Part shown: piece after piece, positions 12,611 to 23,204 of the stretch
How positions within the stretch are numbered: position 1 is the first letter of the stretch
Layout: the number at the start of each line of letters is the position of its first letter
Assembly (NCBI RefSeq): GCF_040712315.1
Contig: NC_134024.1
Coordinates: 2,503,158 to 2,567,157, forward strand
DNA length: 64,000 nucleotides
Origin: Castanea sativa
Taxonomy: Eukaryota; Streptophyta; Magnoliopsida; Fagales; Fagaceae
Direction: 5' to 3'
Translations under genes and position numbers: made by a program
Notes under the pieces: generated by a model
What the model saw: the letters and a program-made list of their open reading frames with translations, nothing else
Databases searched by the model: none
Told to the model about the DNA's origin: nothing

Positions 12611-12890
12611 TTTACTCCCTAAAGTTTTAGGGTGTTTGGATTTTATTTCCTAAAGTTTAGGGTTGTCTGGATTTTACACTCCCAAATTCTAAAACTTTAG
12701 GATGTAAAATCCAAACACCCTAAAACTTTAGGGAGTAAAATCAAAACACTTATAGAACATAAAAAATAAAAATTCTAAAACGCCAGGGTGTAAAATCCAA
12801 GCATCACCAAACTTCAGGTTGTAAAATTCAAATTCTGAAACTTGAGGGTATAAAATCTAATCACTCCCAAACTTTAGAGTGTAATTTGCA
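12608..12890. repeat. Cluster of inverted and direct repeats with a perfect 38-bp palindrome
   Basis: Arms 12608-12645 and 12705-12742 are perfect reverse complements (38 bp, 59-bp spacer). Inside and after them, to about 12890, imperfect copies of the same roughly 30-bp unit (core TAAAATCCAAACACCCTAAA) recur in both orientations. Such DNA could fold into a long hairpin. Confidence 0.8.
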
Positions 12891-13245
12891 ATTTACCTTT
12901 TTTTTTTTGGTTTAGTCAAATTTAGTAATCTATATATAAAAAGAGTGAATGGGAAATGCTACCATTGCTTCACAACAGTAGTTTTGGCTTGTCCAATTTT
13001 TACTGTTTTGCTGTTCACTTTTTTTTTCTTTTTTTTTTTTGTGAATGCGTAAACCTGCAGTAGATTCGCTACATTATTTTGGTTTGTCTAATTCGTGTTG
13101 TTTCACATTATAATAAAATATTAAACAAAAAATTTGCACAATATTTTCACAATTGTTGATGTGTTAATTCTTTTTAGGTCAAAATAAAATGATAAAATAT
13201 CATAATGGAACCAACCACAACTAAAAATAAAAGTATTGTGGAAAA

Positions 13246-13425
13246 AGAAGTGTTATATCCACAATATTTTTCACAATACTTTCATAACAAATTATAGGTC
13301 GTAAATTGTTTTTGGTTCCAATTTAAACTTACCAATGAAACAACTTTTTTGGCCACCAATAACAACTTTTAACAACCTACTACTTATTATTTGTTGTGAA
13401 AATGCCGTGGACATAACATTTTTCT
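13246..13425. mobile_element. Possible MITE with imperfect terminal inverted repeats
   Basis: Left end TGTTATATCCACAATATTTT; right end, read in reverse complement, TGTTATGTCCACGGCATTTT, with the similarity continuing some 25 bp inward. About 180 bp, non-coding. TSD not clear. Confidence 0.45.
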
Positions 13426-14637
13426 TTTAAAAATGTTAAGACATCTTACTTTCTTCAGAATATTTTCAAAACTGTTGAGCTGTCAATTCTTTGCAAGTCA
13501 AAATAAAATATAACAAAATTATAAAGGTATTATAAAAATGTTGTGTCATTATGTTGTGTTTTTAGAAATTTTTTGTTCGTTTAGTCAATTTTATTAAACC
13601 AAAATTCACTATTTCACATACGATTTTCTTGGGTTGACTTTTTGTAATTTTTTTTCTTTACACACCATTTTTAAGTAAAACCACATAATTTTATACAAAA
13701 AAAAAAAAAAAAACTTAGGATAAGAACACTTTTCATCCTTTATGTTTGGGGTAGTTTACAATTCCTTCTTAAACTTTAAATTCAAGCAAATTTTTTCCTT
13801 AATATTTTGGAAAATAGCAAATATGCAATATTGTTATTATCTGAGCTAAACCCTATGAAAACTTATGATTCTTAAAATATTTTATTGTGCAATGTCTAAA
13901 ATAATCTCACTAAATTTTAACATCTCAAAAATTTTCTTCACATATTTTGATTTTTAAATAGTAATAATTCTTGAAAAGTTGGAATGATGATATAAGGTGT
14001 TAAATTTTCGAAACTTATAATTTATCTAATGGAAGATTCAATGACACATGCATTTCGTTATTTTTTTTTCTTAGCAAAACTCAGTTGTTTATTGTTAGAA
14101 AGTGATGATATTCATTATCATTCTTAGAAGTTTTTAGTGAGTAGATATATTAACTTTAGCAAATAGGTACTAAAAAACCATTATAGTAAAATAGATATTT
14201 ATATGTAACTTTGTGGTTGATCGAAATTCTTATACGAATGAGATTAACTTTTTATGACATAATTGTCAAAATTATTAAAATTAATGTCTCTTTTAATTAA
14301 TCTAAATCTTTATGTACTTTAAATATTTAATGATTTATATTTTTTTTTGTGATACAAGTAAAATCTGAAATTGATCTTAATCATTGTTCTTTTTCCACAG
14401 CAAGCACGTGCCTTGCACATGCTGCCATAACTAGTTCAAACAATAAAAGTGTTGAATGTAAGTTTTAATTGAATCCAATTTATTTTAAAAAAATAAAAGT
14501 GTTTAATGTAAGTTACATTATTATAAAATCAGTGCTTTGTTGAGTTTGTTCCATCCTCAGCTGTGATTCGGCCCATATGATATGATAATTACCCCTAAAA
14601 AACGTAAAAACTGTCGAGCTATTATTTAACCAGAGTA
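13426..14637. other. Gene-free AT-rich DNA
   Basis: No gene, RNA or classifiable element is recognised. Poly-A/T runs occur near 13696 and 14341. Confidence 0.5.
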
Positions 14638-15815
14638 CTGTGTATTTTTTTTAACAAAACTTTATATCTAAAAAATAAAGGAATGCGTATTTTATTAGAA
14701 CTTTATATCTGAAAGATCAAGAACGGTGTTTTTTTTTTTTTTTTATGGGAAATACTGGAAACTTTTATTGAACCATAAAAATACAGTTTACATCTTGTAG
14801 AAGAGCTTGTACAATAGAACAAGGATCCTCTCCTAACCAAACTGAAAAATCATTTATGCCTTGGGCATATTTTGCTAATAAATGAACTGGTTTATTCCCT
14901 TGCCTATGGACATGGGAGAACTCAACCTGTCGAAACTCCGTTGAAACTGATAGGGAGCTGTATACAAAGGCAGCCACAGACGAAGGAGGGGGTGAAATTT
15001 CCTTCAACGCATTGATCACTAGCAGAGAATCACCTTCGAGAATGAAGTCTTGAATGAGGAGGTCTTTCGCAAATTGCAATCCAGTCTCCACCGCCTTTGC
15101 TTCTACGTCTACTGCTTTTAAAGGGGCCCAAATCTTCTTGCTAAGAGCACCAATAGTATTACCATCCGCCTCTCGAACCACAACACCCACACCAGCTGCT
15201 TTTTATCAGGGTCTTTGACACATGCCTGATACTCAGCCAGATACTCCAATGCATCATTCACAGTCTTACTGACACCTTTCTTCCCCCCACCAGTCCGAGC
15301 TTCATTTCGAGATGCCCATAAAGCCCACGTCACAATGACAATATTCTCTAGCTGCAGAGCGTCCCACTTTGCCTCAAAAGCACCATACCATAATAAATCC
15401 ATGAAAGAGAGAAATTGGATGTTTGTATGAGCAGGGAAGATCTTCAACAGGGCCCATGCTTCACGTACCCTTTCACACTCCCAAAACATATGGCCAGACG
15501 TCTCTAACCCTGATTGGCACATCTCACAGGTACCTCCAGTTATCACTTTCCTCCTTACTAAATTTTCTTTAGTGGGAAGAATATCTTTGCATGCCCTCCG
15601 TGTATTTTTTTTTAATCATGAATTTTTTGAACAAAACTTTATATCTAAAAGATAAAGTACTGTGTATTTTTTTTTAACAAAACTTTATATCGGAAAGATC
15701 AAGTACCGTGTATTTTTTTTTTTTAACTTTATATATGCAAGATCAAGTACAGTGTGTGTATTTTTTGAACAAAACTTTGTATCTGAAAGATAAAGTACCG
15801 TGTATTTACCTCACT
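14638..15815. repeat. 42-47 bp tandem array split by a LINE insertion
   Basis: Units built on AACTTTATATCTGAAAGATC followed by AAGTACCGTGTATTTTTT occur twice at 14650-14735 and about four times at 15625-15815. The LINE at 14735-15598 sits between the two halves. The same unit also opens the S1 blocks elsewhere (for example at 28312). Confidence 0.7.
14735..15598 (-). pseudogene. 5'-truncated L1-type LINE: zinc-binding and RNase H domains
   Basis: Read on the minus strand from 15598: RRACKDILPTKENL, then the reverse-transcriptase zinc-binding domain (CEMCQSGLETSGHMFWEC, a CxxC..HxxxxC pattern), then an RNase H-like (RVT_3) domain with EAKAVETGLQFA and LEGDSLLVINALK, ending at a stop near 14765 and a poly-A tail (poly-T on the plus strand, 14728-14745). 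The two parts lie in different frames overlapping at 15118-15190, so at least one frameshift is present. Endonuclease and reverse transcriptase are missing. Confidence 0.85.
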
Positions 15816-16154
15816 CCTTAAAATTTTCCCTGAAAGCGTAAGTGAGCCAAAGTAAAGCATTAAAATCGAAGAGCGTAGAATTTTCCACAGAAAGTACGTA
15901 GTGGCATTTATGATCAAGTAAAGCATTAAAATCAAAGAGGGTAGAATATTAACAAATGCCAGAATTTGGTAAAAATGACCTAAATCTCATATTTTACATT
16001 ATCCAATAAGAAATTATCTTATCAGACTTTTACTTAAAATTTAATACATTTTATCACACCTAATAACACCACATTAACATTTTATTCAAAACTTGAAATA
16101 TGGTGTTTATTGAGATGTTATCCAACATGATTATATGTATTTATGTTTGGGTGC
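15816..16154. other. Short dispersed repeat units, no gene
   Basis: Contains two loose copies of AAAGCATTAAAATC with a following GTAGAAT, which recur near 16370 and 16575. No coding sequence is seen. Confidence 0.4.
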
Positions 16155-16251
16155 GGCTTGTGTCCAGTGAAGTTTTCACTGGACAAGTTGGATTGCGGAC
16201 ACGTGTCCAAATCCTGCCGTGTCCAGTGAAAACTTCCACTGGACACAAGCC
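16155..16251. mobile_element. Compact foldback element (97 bp)
   Basis: The ends GGCTTGTGTCCAGTGAAG and, in reverse complement, GGCTTGTGTCCAGTGGAAG give about 34-bp inverted arms. Each arm is itself palindromic (TCCAGTGAA..TTCACTGGA), and the short centre holds GGACACGTGTCC, another palindrome. Non-coding; TSD unclear. Confidence 0.7.
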
Positions 16252-16396
16252 TTTCCCTTTATGTTTTAGTAATATGATGATATGTCATATTTTTATTGGT
16301 GGGTGTAAATTAAAGTCCATAGAATTGACCTCATTCCATGAGATAATTTCCCAAGGAAGTGGAAGTGAGCCAAAGTAATGCATTATAAAATCAAGA

Positions 16397-16578
16397 ATAA
16401 TGTTAGAGATACAAACTATTTTACAAATTGTTTTGCAAACTGCTGATGCATTGAGTGATTATTGGTAAATGAAAAAGTAATATTAATGAAGAGCTTAGAT
16501 AAAAACCAATTGAAGTTGACCACATCAACATTTTGTATAAATGTTGTAAAATAGTTTGTGTCTGTAGCGTTACTTTAA
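16397..16578. mobile_element. MITE-like element with about 45-bp imperfect TIRs
   Basis: Left end GTTAGAGATACAAACTATTT; right end in reverse complement GCTACAGACACAAACTATTT. Both arms continue with ACAAA and a CTG(T)TGATG core. Non-coding. Confidence 0.6.
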
Positions 16579-16763
16579 AATCAAAGAGGGTAGAGTTTTC
16601 TTCTCCGTTAGTACTGACATTTAATATTTATTGATGATTAAGGTTCTACTGCTGACTTTCCACTAAGCTGGTTTTTGAAAACAAATAAATAAAACTTTCC
16701 ATTAAGTTTTCCTTGAGCATTTTTGGAGTCCACGATACAATGACATCTAAATTGCATCAGATA

Positions 16764-16924
16764 ACTACAACACACCCTTGGCATGACTGTTACTCTACAA
16801 GTATAAGTACTTATAGGGTGGGGAGGCCAAAGGCTGAAATTCAAGTTTCCTGAAGAAAGCTTTATACACATGTACTTGAATTACGCTTTGAGTAGAATCT
16901 TATCTCAACTCTAAAAAAAAAAAT
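16764..16924 (+). mobile_element. tRNA-derived SINE, family A
   Basis: Same family as 29261-29409 and 49172-49327. The A-box region lies around TGACTGTTACTCTAC, the B-box-like segment is AATTCAAGTTTCC, the 3' part ends TCTTATCTCAAC, and an A-tail follows. Confidence 0.65.
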
Positions 16925-17914
16925 TACGGGGGATAACCATGAAGCTAAACCTATTGTCCCACGAATTAAATTTATTTATTTTTAAGCCTATTGAGTATTG
17001 CCCCAAAAAACTTGCTATTAGAAAACTTAAGACCACTACTCTAAAAGAAGACAAGTCAAGCACTAGGGGGGTTAACTTAAGCACTTATAACAGAACCAGT
17101 TGTTTCAATTGCAGGACCTCAAAGTTAATTCCTGCCATCATTGTTCTTGTGTAACTGATAGTACCAAACTACCAATGAGCTAAGTAGTAAGGGGTTGTGT
17201 CCTATGTTTAATGGTTGCTCCACCAAACCAAAGTGACCAACTAATTAGTAAACTTTTTGTAAAGCATAGAATAGCATAAACATAAAAGAATCTAAAATTG
17301 TTCAACAGTTGGATTTGTTAAAATTTCGCCTTCACAATTCTCAATATATAAGTTTAATAGTCAGACACTACTTTGATTTTTTTTTTAGTAATTTTTTAGA
17401 GATTTTAGGAATGAAAAGAAATAAAATTATAATTTTGATATTTTTAGAGTCAATCAGAACACTTCCTGGAACTTTCCTAAACTTTCTAACATGAATAAAA
17501 CCCCACACTTCATTTAAAGTTAGTCACCGTCATCTTCTCTTTTCTCAAACAGAGCACACACAAAGTTCTTCATGACATCTGATCCGTACCCTCAAGGTCC
17601 TCTCTCTTCTCTTATGCAATGCTTTCATTATATGAATTCAGAAATCTCTTTATAAAGCATTGCCTATGCCCAAAACCTTGAGAAAGGTTTTAGAGCTTTA
17701 CAAAAAACAATTGCTGGAATTCTCAAAATTTTAATTAAAAAATATACAACTTATTTGTTTTCTAATATATTTTTAATTAGTTATTTGTTAAAATTGAATT
17801 TGATGTCCTTTGTAAATCATGAAAGAATTTATAATTAATTTTGCACTAAATTTGCACTAATTAAGCTCATCCCATGAAACACGTTTAAAAAAACCAAAAA
17901 AGTAAAGTCAAGAG
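16925..17914. other. Gene-free stretch
   Basis: No gene is recognised. A short open frame starting ATGACATCTGATCC near 17571 sits next to CT-rich sequence and has no recognisable product. Confidence 0.4.
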
Positions 17915-18250
17915 TGTTAGAAGGACCACAATTCAACTCTCTATAACCACTCTAAAAACAAGGCTGTAGGGTGTGATATCGAATGTTATAAAAGATTTGA
18001 ATGTGTCTTTCTCACTACCAGTTAGTTTTGAGGTGGAATGACATGACTTACGGTCCAACAAATGGTATTAGAGCTAAGGTCATGGGTTCGAGTCGTGTGA
18101 GTGTCATTGTGAGGAGGGATTGTTAGGGAGACGACAATTTGACTCTACAACCACTCCAAAACTAGGCTCGTAGGGCATGACGTTAAATGCCACAAAAAAT
18201 TATAGTATATCTTCCTCATCACCAATTGGTTTTGAGGTGGAATGAATTGG
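17915..18250 (+). mobile_element. TRIM (terminal-repeat retrotransposon in miniature)
   Basis: 5' LTR 17915-18060 (146 bp, TGTTAG..CCAACA). Two bases later is TGGTATTAGAGC (18063-18074), close to the tRNA-Met primer-binding site. A 60-bp interior ends in the purine tract GAGGAGGGA (18111-18119). The 3' LTR starts at 18121 (TGTTAGGGAG) and matches the 5' LTR to about 18250, where its end is lost. There is no coding sequence, as expected for TRIMs. Confidence 0.8.
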
Positions 18251-18299
18251 AATGAATCTCGAGTGAAGGAATTGGAGACATATTTGGCCTGATAGGCCA

Positions 18300-18720
18300 A
18301 AGACGTATTGACCCCTTGTGATGGATTAATTGTTTAATTAGCCAAGTTATTAATTAATCAAATTAACATGCAAATTTCGTGGTAGCACAAACAAATCATC
18401 AATTAAACTAAAGTGCAGCGGAAAATAAATTGACACGGTGATTTATTTACGAATGGGGAAAATCTACATGGCAAAAACTCCACCGGATGAATTTAAGGTC
18501 ACCATTCCTGAAATTCCACTATTATCACAACAAGTAATTACAAGTAAAGGAATCTCAAGTACCTTACCAACCTACAGTTGAACCCTTAAATGCACGACTC
18601 CCAATACGTGACTATCCAATTTGATGCGCAAATCCCAGTACCAGGCTTACTTCTTTGCACGAATCCCAGTATGTGACTAACTCTATAGCAACCCTTTGAT
18701 TAGTAAGTCCTGCCCTAGTT
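18300..18720. mobile_element. Unclassified retroelement-like sequence
   Basis: Anonymous repeat-like sequence containing GCGGAAAATAAATTGACACG and a layout loosely like that at 4480-4560 (GCGGAAAATATAAAG). No ORF or termini were found. Confidence 0.3.
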
Positions 18721-19070
18721 GTTATCGTGGTTTTGATGAGTTCATGTCCAGAATATATGTTTTTTCATACTTTTCCCCTTAGTTTTGTTGTTTTAGCCTG
18801 CTGTATTATATTTTGTAGTGGAAAGATCCGAAGTGTTATGTCCAAATTTAAGTTGGGTCATATTCCTCCTCTTGGTTTTGTTGCTTCAGCCTCATGTATT
18901 ATCATAGTGGAAAGAACCTACATTGTTATAAATATTCAAGTGTGTGTATTAATATTTTTCAATTGGAAAGAACCTAGGTTACGCAATTAGGAATCCTTAC
19001 AGAAATCAAAACAAGCTACATCTGTTAATTGGTATTTAATGTTATCTTTACAATTTGACTTGAAAACAGG

Positions 19071-19181
19071 ACGGCTAGAGAGCTGTACTCTCCAGAAGTG
19101 GCTGCTCAAATTTTGGCTATCCCTGTCTCGAGATGTGGAGTTACTGATAAGCTGATGTGGCCTAATACAACACAAATATGG
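19071..19181 (+). pseudogene. LINE reverse-transcriptase C-terminal fragment
   Basis: One open frame of 37 codons reads ARELYSPEVAAQILAIPVSR, then CGVTDKLMWPNTTQIW. This is the linker between the RT and zinc-binding domains of plant L1 elements (normally LIW..T..G.YSV). It is cut off here, and a zinc-binding piece resumes on the same strand at 19985. Confidence 0.7.
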
Positions 19182-19281
19182 TGAGTGAAACCAAGTGTAA
19201 GAAACCTCTTACATAAAAAGAAAAATAATGGAGAAAATACATGCACAAGTCAAAACAATGAATTTCATTTGCAGCAATTGA

Positions 19282-19701
19282 TTATGAACCTTCAGAAGTA
19301 GTTACCATTAATGCCAGGTCCAATTCTTCATCAGAGTCAATCACATCTACATAGTCCTAAGAGGAATTCGCCTGCATCCATTAAGAAACATTGTCACCCA
19401 AAAAAAAAAGGAGCAGCTCTGATATGGTCATAATTTGCATAAAAAAAAAAAAAACTAAAAAATATGAAATACATAAGCAAAAGCACCCCCGCTTATGATG
19501 GAGCTTGTTGCTATAATTATCCTTGGACTATCATAAAAATGATGAAAAACCCGAAAATAATCATAATTTTTCCCAATTAAAAAATGAGTGATACCTGTGG
19601 TCTTGGAGCAACTGCTTCAAAGCTGTAAAATTTTGGATTATCAAAATTAGGGGGTTCCAGAACAACATACGCCCCTTTATTTTGAATCTCTCCTCTCCTG
19701 C
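19282..19701 (-). pseudogene. Two 3' exons of an unidentified plant gene
   Basis: I do not recognise the protein. Exon 19701-19595 reads RRGEIQNKGAYVVLEPPNF, then DNPKFYSFEAVAPRPQ, with a good donor. Exon 19356-19282 reads DYVDVIDSDEELDLALM, then VTTSEGS and a stop, after a TTCCTCTTAG acceptor. The two join in phase 0. The C-terminus is acidic. The terminal exon recurs at 21838-21895 (truncated) and 27713-27790 (acceptor lost). A possible upstream part lies at 22840-23150. The LINE, gypsy and repeat sequence in between suggests the locus is broken. Confidence 0.5.
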
Positions 19702-19963
19702 CTGCATGGCATACAAGACATTTCATTGGGACAGATTACAGATGATGCTGCAAACAATATGAAAAGATTTAAATTCAGTAATTAAAACATACAAGGTTAA
19801 TTAAAAAAAATCAGAGAACATCCTTCAACAGTGGCATAAATCCATTCTTCCTATTTAGATTTCCAGTCAAGCAAAATGTAAAAATGGAAAGAGTTGGAAA
19901 TCCTTGAGCACCAATTCATGAATACGTTTTTTTATAAGTAGATAGTGGGGGAGGAGAGAGCAC

Positions 19964-19981
19964 GGGGGGGGGGGGGGGGGG
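19964..19981. repeat. G18 homopolymer
   Basis: Eighteen consecutive G, unusual in this AT-rich DNA, just before the LINE zinc-binding fragment. Confidence 0.9.
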
Positions 19982-19984
19982 TGG

Positions 19985-20200
19985 ATAGCTTATGCTCCTA
20001 CTGCAGAATGATTATTGAAACTAGGAAGCACTTGTTCTTTGAGTGCCCTTTTAGCAAAAGAATTTGGCAAGCCATAATGGAGCTTAGTTTAGTTCCTAGT
20101 ATGCCCTATAAATGGGAGGAGGTGGTCAACTGGGGAATAAATCTCTTCATGATTGCGCATAACAACTCCCAGGCCAGACTTGTTTTCTTTTTCGAAGATG
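19985..20200 (+). pseudogene. LINE zinc-binding (zf-RVT) fragment
   Basis: Open frame with LCSYCRMIIETRKHLFFECP, then FSKRIWQAIMELSLVPSMPY, then KWEEVVNWGI: the CxxC..HxxxxC zinc-binding domain that follows plant LINE reverse transcriptase. It is cut at its right end by the LTR that starts at 20209. It is on the same strand as 19071-19181 and may be part of the same insertion. Confidence 0.75.
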
Positions 20201-20208
20201 GCTCTGTC

Positions 20209-21290
20209 TGATAAGGTTCTGCAAAACCAGAACCTATGATAGAGCAGCTGACTTTGAGGGCAGCTAGCCTCCAAGAATTGGGGAAAAGAGAGAGAGAGAG
20301 AGAGATAGGAATAGAATGTAACTGACAAAAGAGATTATTTCATTGCTTAATTCCCTCATACATCAAGTACTCCCTATATACTAGTACATGTCTATCCCTT
20401 AGCTGTAACTAACTAACATAATAGGAATCTCAACTAACTACTAATAGTTTAGCAGTTATATGGCACAGCAGCTCACTATACAATTTCCTACACTCTCACT
20501 TAGCCAATGATCCTAACATTACCCACCCACCCCCCCCCCCCCCCTCCTTTTTAAAGCACCTTGCCCACAAGGTGAGGGAATTGTTGTTGTAAACTGTATA
20601 AGTTCTCCCAAGTTGCATCATCTTGATTGCTTCCTTGCCACTAGACTAATACCTGAGTGATGGTTCTGTTTCGAAGCCTGTGAGACCTCTCTTGTAGCAC
20701 TGCAACAGGTTCAGGGTTAACAATGCCTTCTGCAGTAATATCTGGTAAGGTAGGAATGGGAGTGACTTGCTGTCCTAGTTTTGCCTTAAGGCAGGACACA
20801 TGAAATACAGGATGAATTAAGGCATCGGAGGGTAGGTTCAGCTTGTAAGCCACTTCACCTATCTTCTGCAGAACTTCAAATACACCCACTCCCCCACTTC
20901 AAATGACCTTTCAGACCCATGCCTATCAGTTTGTAGCTTCATTCTTTCTTGAGCTAAAACCAAATTATGCCTTAGCAATGACAATATCTGATGTCTAGAC
21001 CTGAGATGCATATCAACTGCCTCCACTCTAGTTGTTCCAGGACATAATCCATTAATCTTGGTGGTGGATAACCATATAAGGCTTCAAAAGGAGTTGTTTT
21101 AGTGGAGTTGTGAAAATTGGTATTGAACTAATATTCAGCTAAAGGCAACCAATCAACCCAAGCAGTAGGTTTATCAGCTGCAAATGCCCTCAGATGATAG
21201 GCTGAAGACATGGCCAGTTCTATTCCTTGCAATTGCATCAATTCCTTCCAGAATTGTGAAGTGAAAGTAGGATCACTGTTATACAACAAG
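20209..21290 (-). mobile_element. Collapsed Ty3/gypsy retrotransposon: 3' LTR, PPT and integrase end
   Basis: On the minus strand, from 21290: integrase core DPTFTSQFWKELMQLQGIEL, then PTAWVDWLPLAEY (stop in place of Trp), then TTPFEALYGYPPPR, GEWVYLKF, and the C-terminal piece FEVLQKIGEVAYKLNLPSD, then HPVFHVSCLKAKLGQQV (to about 20641). Two stretches normal in the family are deleted: the one after SSAYH and the one between GEWVYL and FEVLQKIG. A C15 run at 20530-20544 is, on the minus strand, part of the polypurine tract. The 3' LTR follows, 20518 to 20209 (310 bp, TGTTAGGATC..CCTTATCA). No 5' LTR, gag or RT is in the window. Confidence 0.8.
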
Positions 21291-21769
21291 GTTTACCAGT
21301 CTATCCACCAATTACATTTCCTAGAAGTGCAACAATAAAATAAAGTCACATACCCTGCACAATATAGTGTTTAAAAATCTAATATCTATGTAATCCTGTG
21401 TATCTATTAATGGTGTATAGACCTAATAAATGCAGAAAGAACTAGTGCAAGTAGTTGAAAGTTGAAACTAGCTATACCTTGGCCAGAGTGAACCATTTGG
21501 AGCAAAAAATCAACTCTTAATTACATCTCTAAAGAAAAGGAAAACAGAATTTACCACTTTTTGTTTGATTTTTTTTTTTAAAGTATTATATCCTAAAACA
21601 CATATGCAGTTAACAACAACTAATGCCAATAGGTATCTTCTAAGCACCACAACTCCTTTAGAAAATCATAGAATTCTCAAATACCATTGCAATACCAAAC
21701 CAAAAAAAGGTTCAAAACATGGCTAAAAGCAAACTAGTTTTAGAAATGTTGGTGGAATTGTTAGAAAAA
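21291..21769. other. Gene-free stretch
   Basis: AT-rich, no recognisable gene or element boundary; the missing 5' part of the gypsy element is not here. Confidence 0.4.
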
Positions 21770-22410
21770 GACTAAAACCATGGAGAAAATACATGCACAA
21801 TTCAGAATAATGTATTTCACATGCAGCGACTAGTGATTATGAACCTTCTGGAGTAGTTACCATTGATGCCAGGTCCAATTCTTCATCAGAGTGAGAGAGT
21901 GAGAGAGACTGATGAATAAGCGAAATGAAGTAGTAATAGTTTTAGACGGAGACTTTTTATCTCCTAGAATCAAGTACTGTGAAAAAAATAGCTGGGCCGA
22001 ATTCTCCTCTTTCTTTTTTGTAATAATCATATGGGCTATGTGACCCAACCTTATGGGCCTGACAGTAAATCTTATATGGGTTAGAACAGGCTAATTTGGA
22101 AATTTAGTTTCATGATTTATCAATATTCAATAGTTTAATCTCTTAAAAAAAAAATTTATTTTGAATTTTATTTTCTGGATAAGATATTTTCTTAAGAATT
22201 TTTTTTTTCATTAAATTTAAAATCAAAATTTATTCCTCGCTTTCAAATTGGTTAATTTGTTATAAAATAATTGGCAAAATTTGTTAAAAAAAATAATTAA
22301 TCTATTTCTATCTAAAATGATTGTACGTAATAATTTTTTTTATTTTTGTTGAAAACAATAACTATCCCTTATTTGGTGTAACAACTTTTGAAATTTATAT
22401 ATTTAAAAAA
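21770..22410 (+). repeat. Local duplicated block, copy B (terminal exon joined to S1)
   Basis: 21775-21895 matches the 3' end of the unidentified gene (minus strand, SDEELDLASMVTTPEGS then stop). At about 21896 it passes directly into the S1 block (to 22410) that is also seen at 28312-28750. By comparison with the 27.6-28.3 kb copy, this copy has lost the segment between. Confidence 0.7.
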
Positions 22411-22760
22411 AAAAAAAATTTATTGTGTGAAAATTTTGCAATAAATTTAGTGTAACACACAAATATAGATTTTCTCCCCTAAACCATCAACATTACCTTC
22501 AATTTCAACTCCAAAAATTATTTCTGCAGCTACTCTTGTAGTTGGGAAGTCTTTATGAGCTCGTTTTCTTACGAACACACATATAAGTATATATCAATTG
22601 CTTTTTAAATTTTTAATTACAAACACATAAATGCCGTATATATATAATGTGTCTAATACTAAGTATTGGCTTACAAGTATTGGTTTACAAATAAATGTTA
22701 GTACTTATTGTCATCTTGATGGGGTTGTTTCATTTGCACCAAGCTTATAACAAGCATCAG

Positions 22761-22792
<32 letters not shown>

Positions 22793-22839
22793 TTTCAAAA
22801 TTGGTTAAACTTAAGTACATAGTTAGAACATACCACACC
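22411..22839. other. Gene-free AT-rich stretch with a long poly-A run
   Basis: A29 run near 22760-22789; no gene is seen. Confidence 0.5.
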
Positions 22840-23150
22840 CTTCAGTACAACATCTGTTTCAGAGTCACTGCTCTTACAAACAACTCCAGGGCTGTCAATC
22901 AAATTGCTCCTCTTTGTAACTTGTGAGGATAATATACTGCCACTTTAGTCTCACCAGGAATAGGAGCAACTTTGCAAACCTTTGAAGAAGAATACACAAG
23001 TATGTCAATAAACCAAACCATTAGCACAACCTTGTCACATAAAAGCAATAGGTCACAAATGTCATTAAAATCAGAGTCCTTTTTTTTTCCTCGTATTACC
23101 CATATCAAACCTGAGCTTCCAATACTTCTTTGAAAAGCTATTTGCTGCAA
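22840..23150 (-). pseudogene. Upstream exon pieces of the same unidentified gene (tentative)
   Basis: On the minus strand QQIAFQRSIGSS is followed by a GT..AG intron of about 110 nt, then VCKVAPIPGETKVAVYYPHK. The next residues are readable only after a frame change, as RSNLIDSPGVVCKSSDSETD then VVLKGV, with a stop in the first frame. The order and strand fit exons lying upstream of 19701-19282, but the link is inferred and no family was recognised. Confidence 0.35.
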
Positions 23151-23204
23151 TCAGAACAAATCAAGCAGATTCCACGCTATCAAGTGCAATTAAAATAAGT
23201 TTTA

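Noticed and set aside
14765..15546. Two adjoining minus-strand frames of about 140 codons as independent genes
   Set aside because: They are the RNase H and zinc-binding parts of one frameshifted LINE with a poly-A tail.
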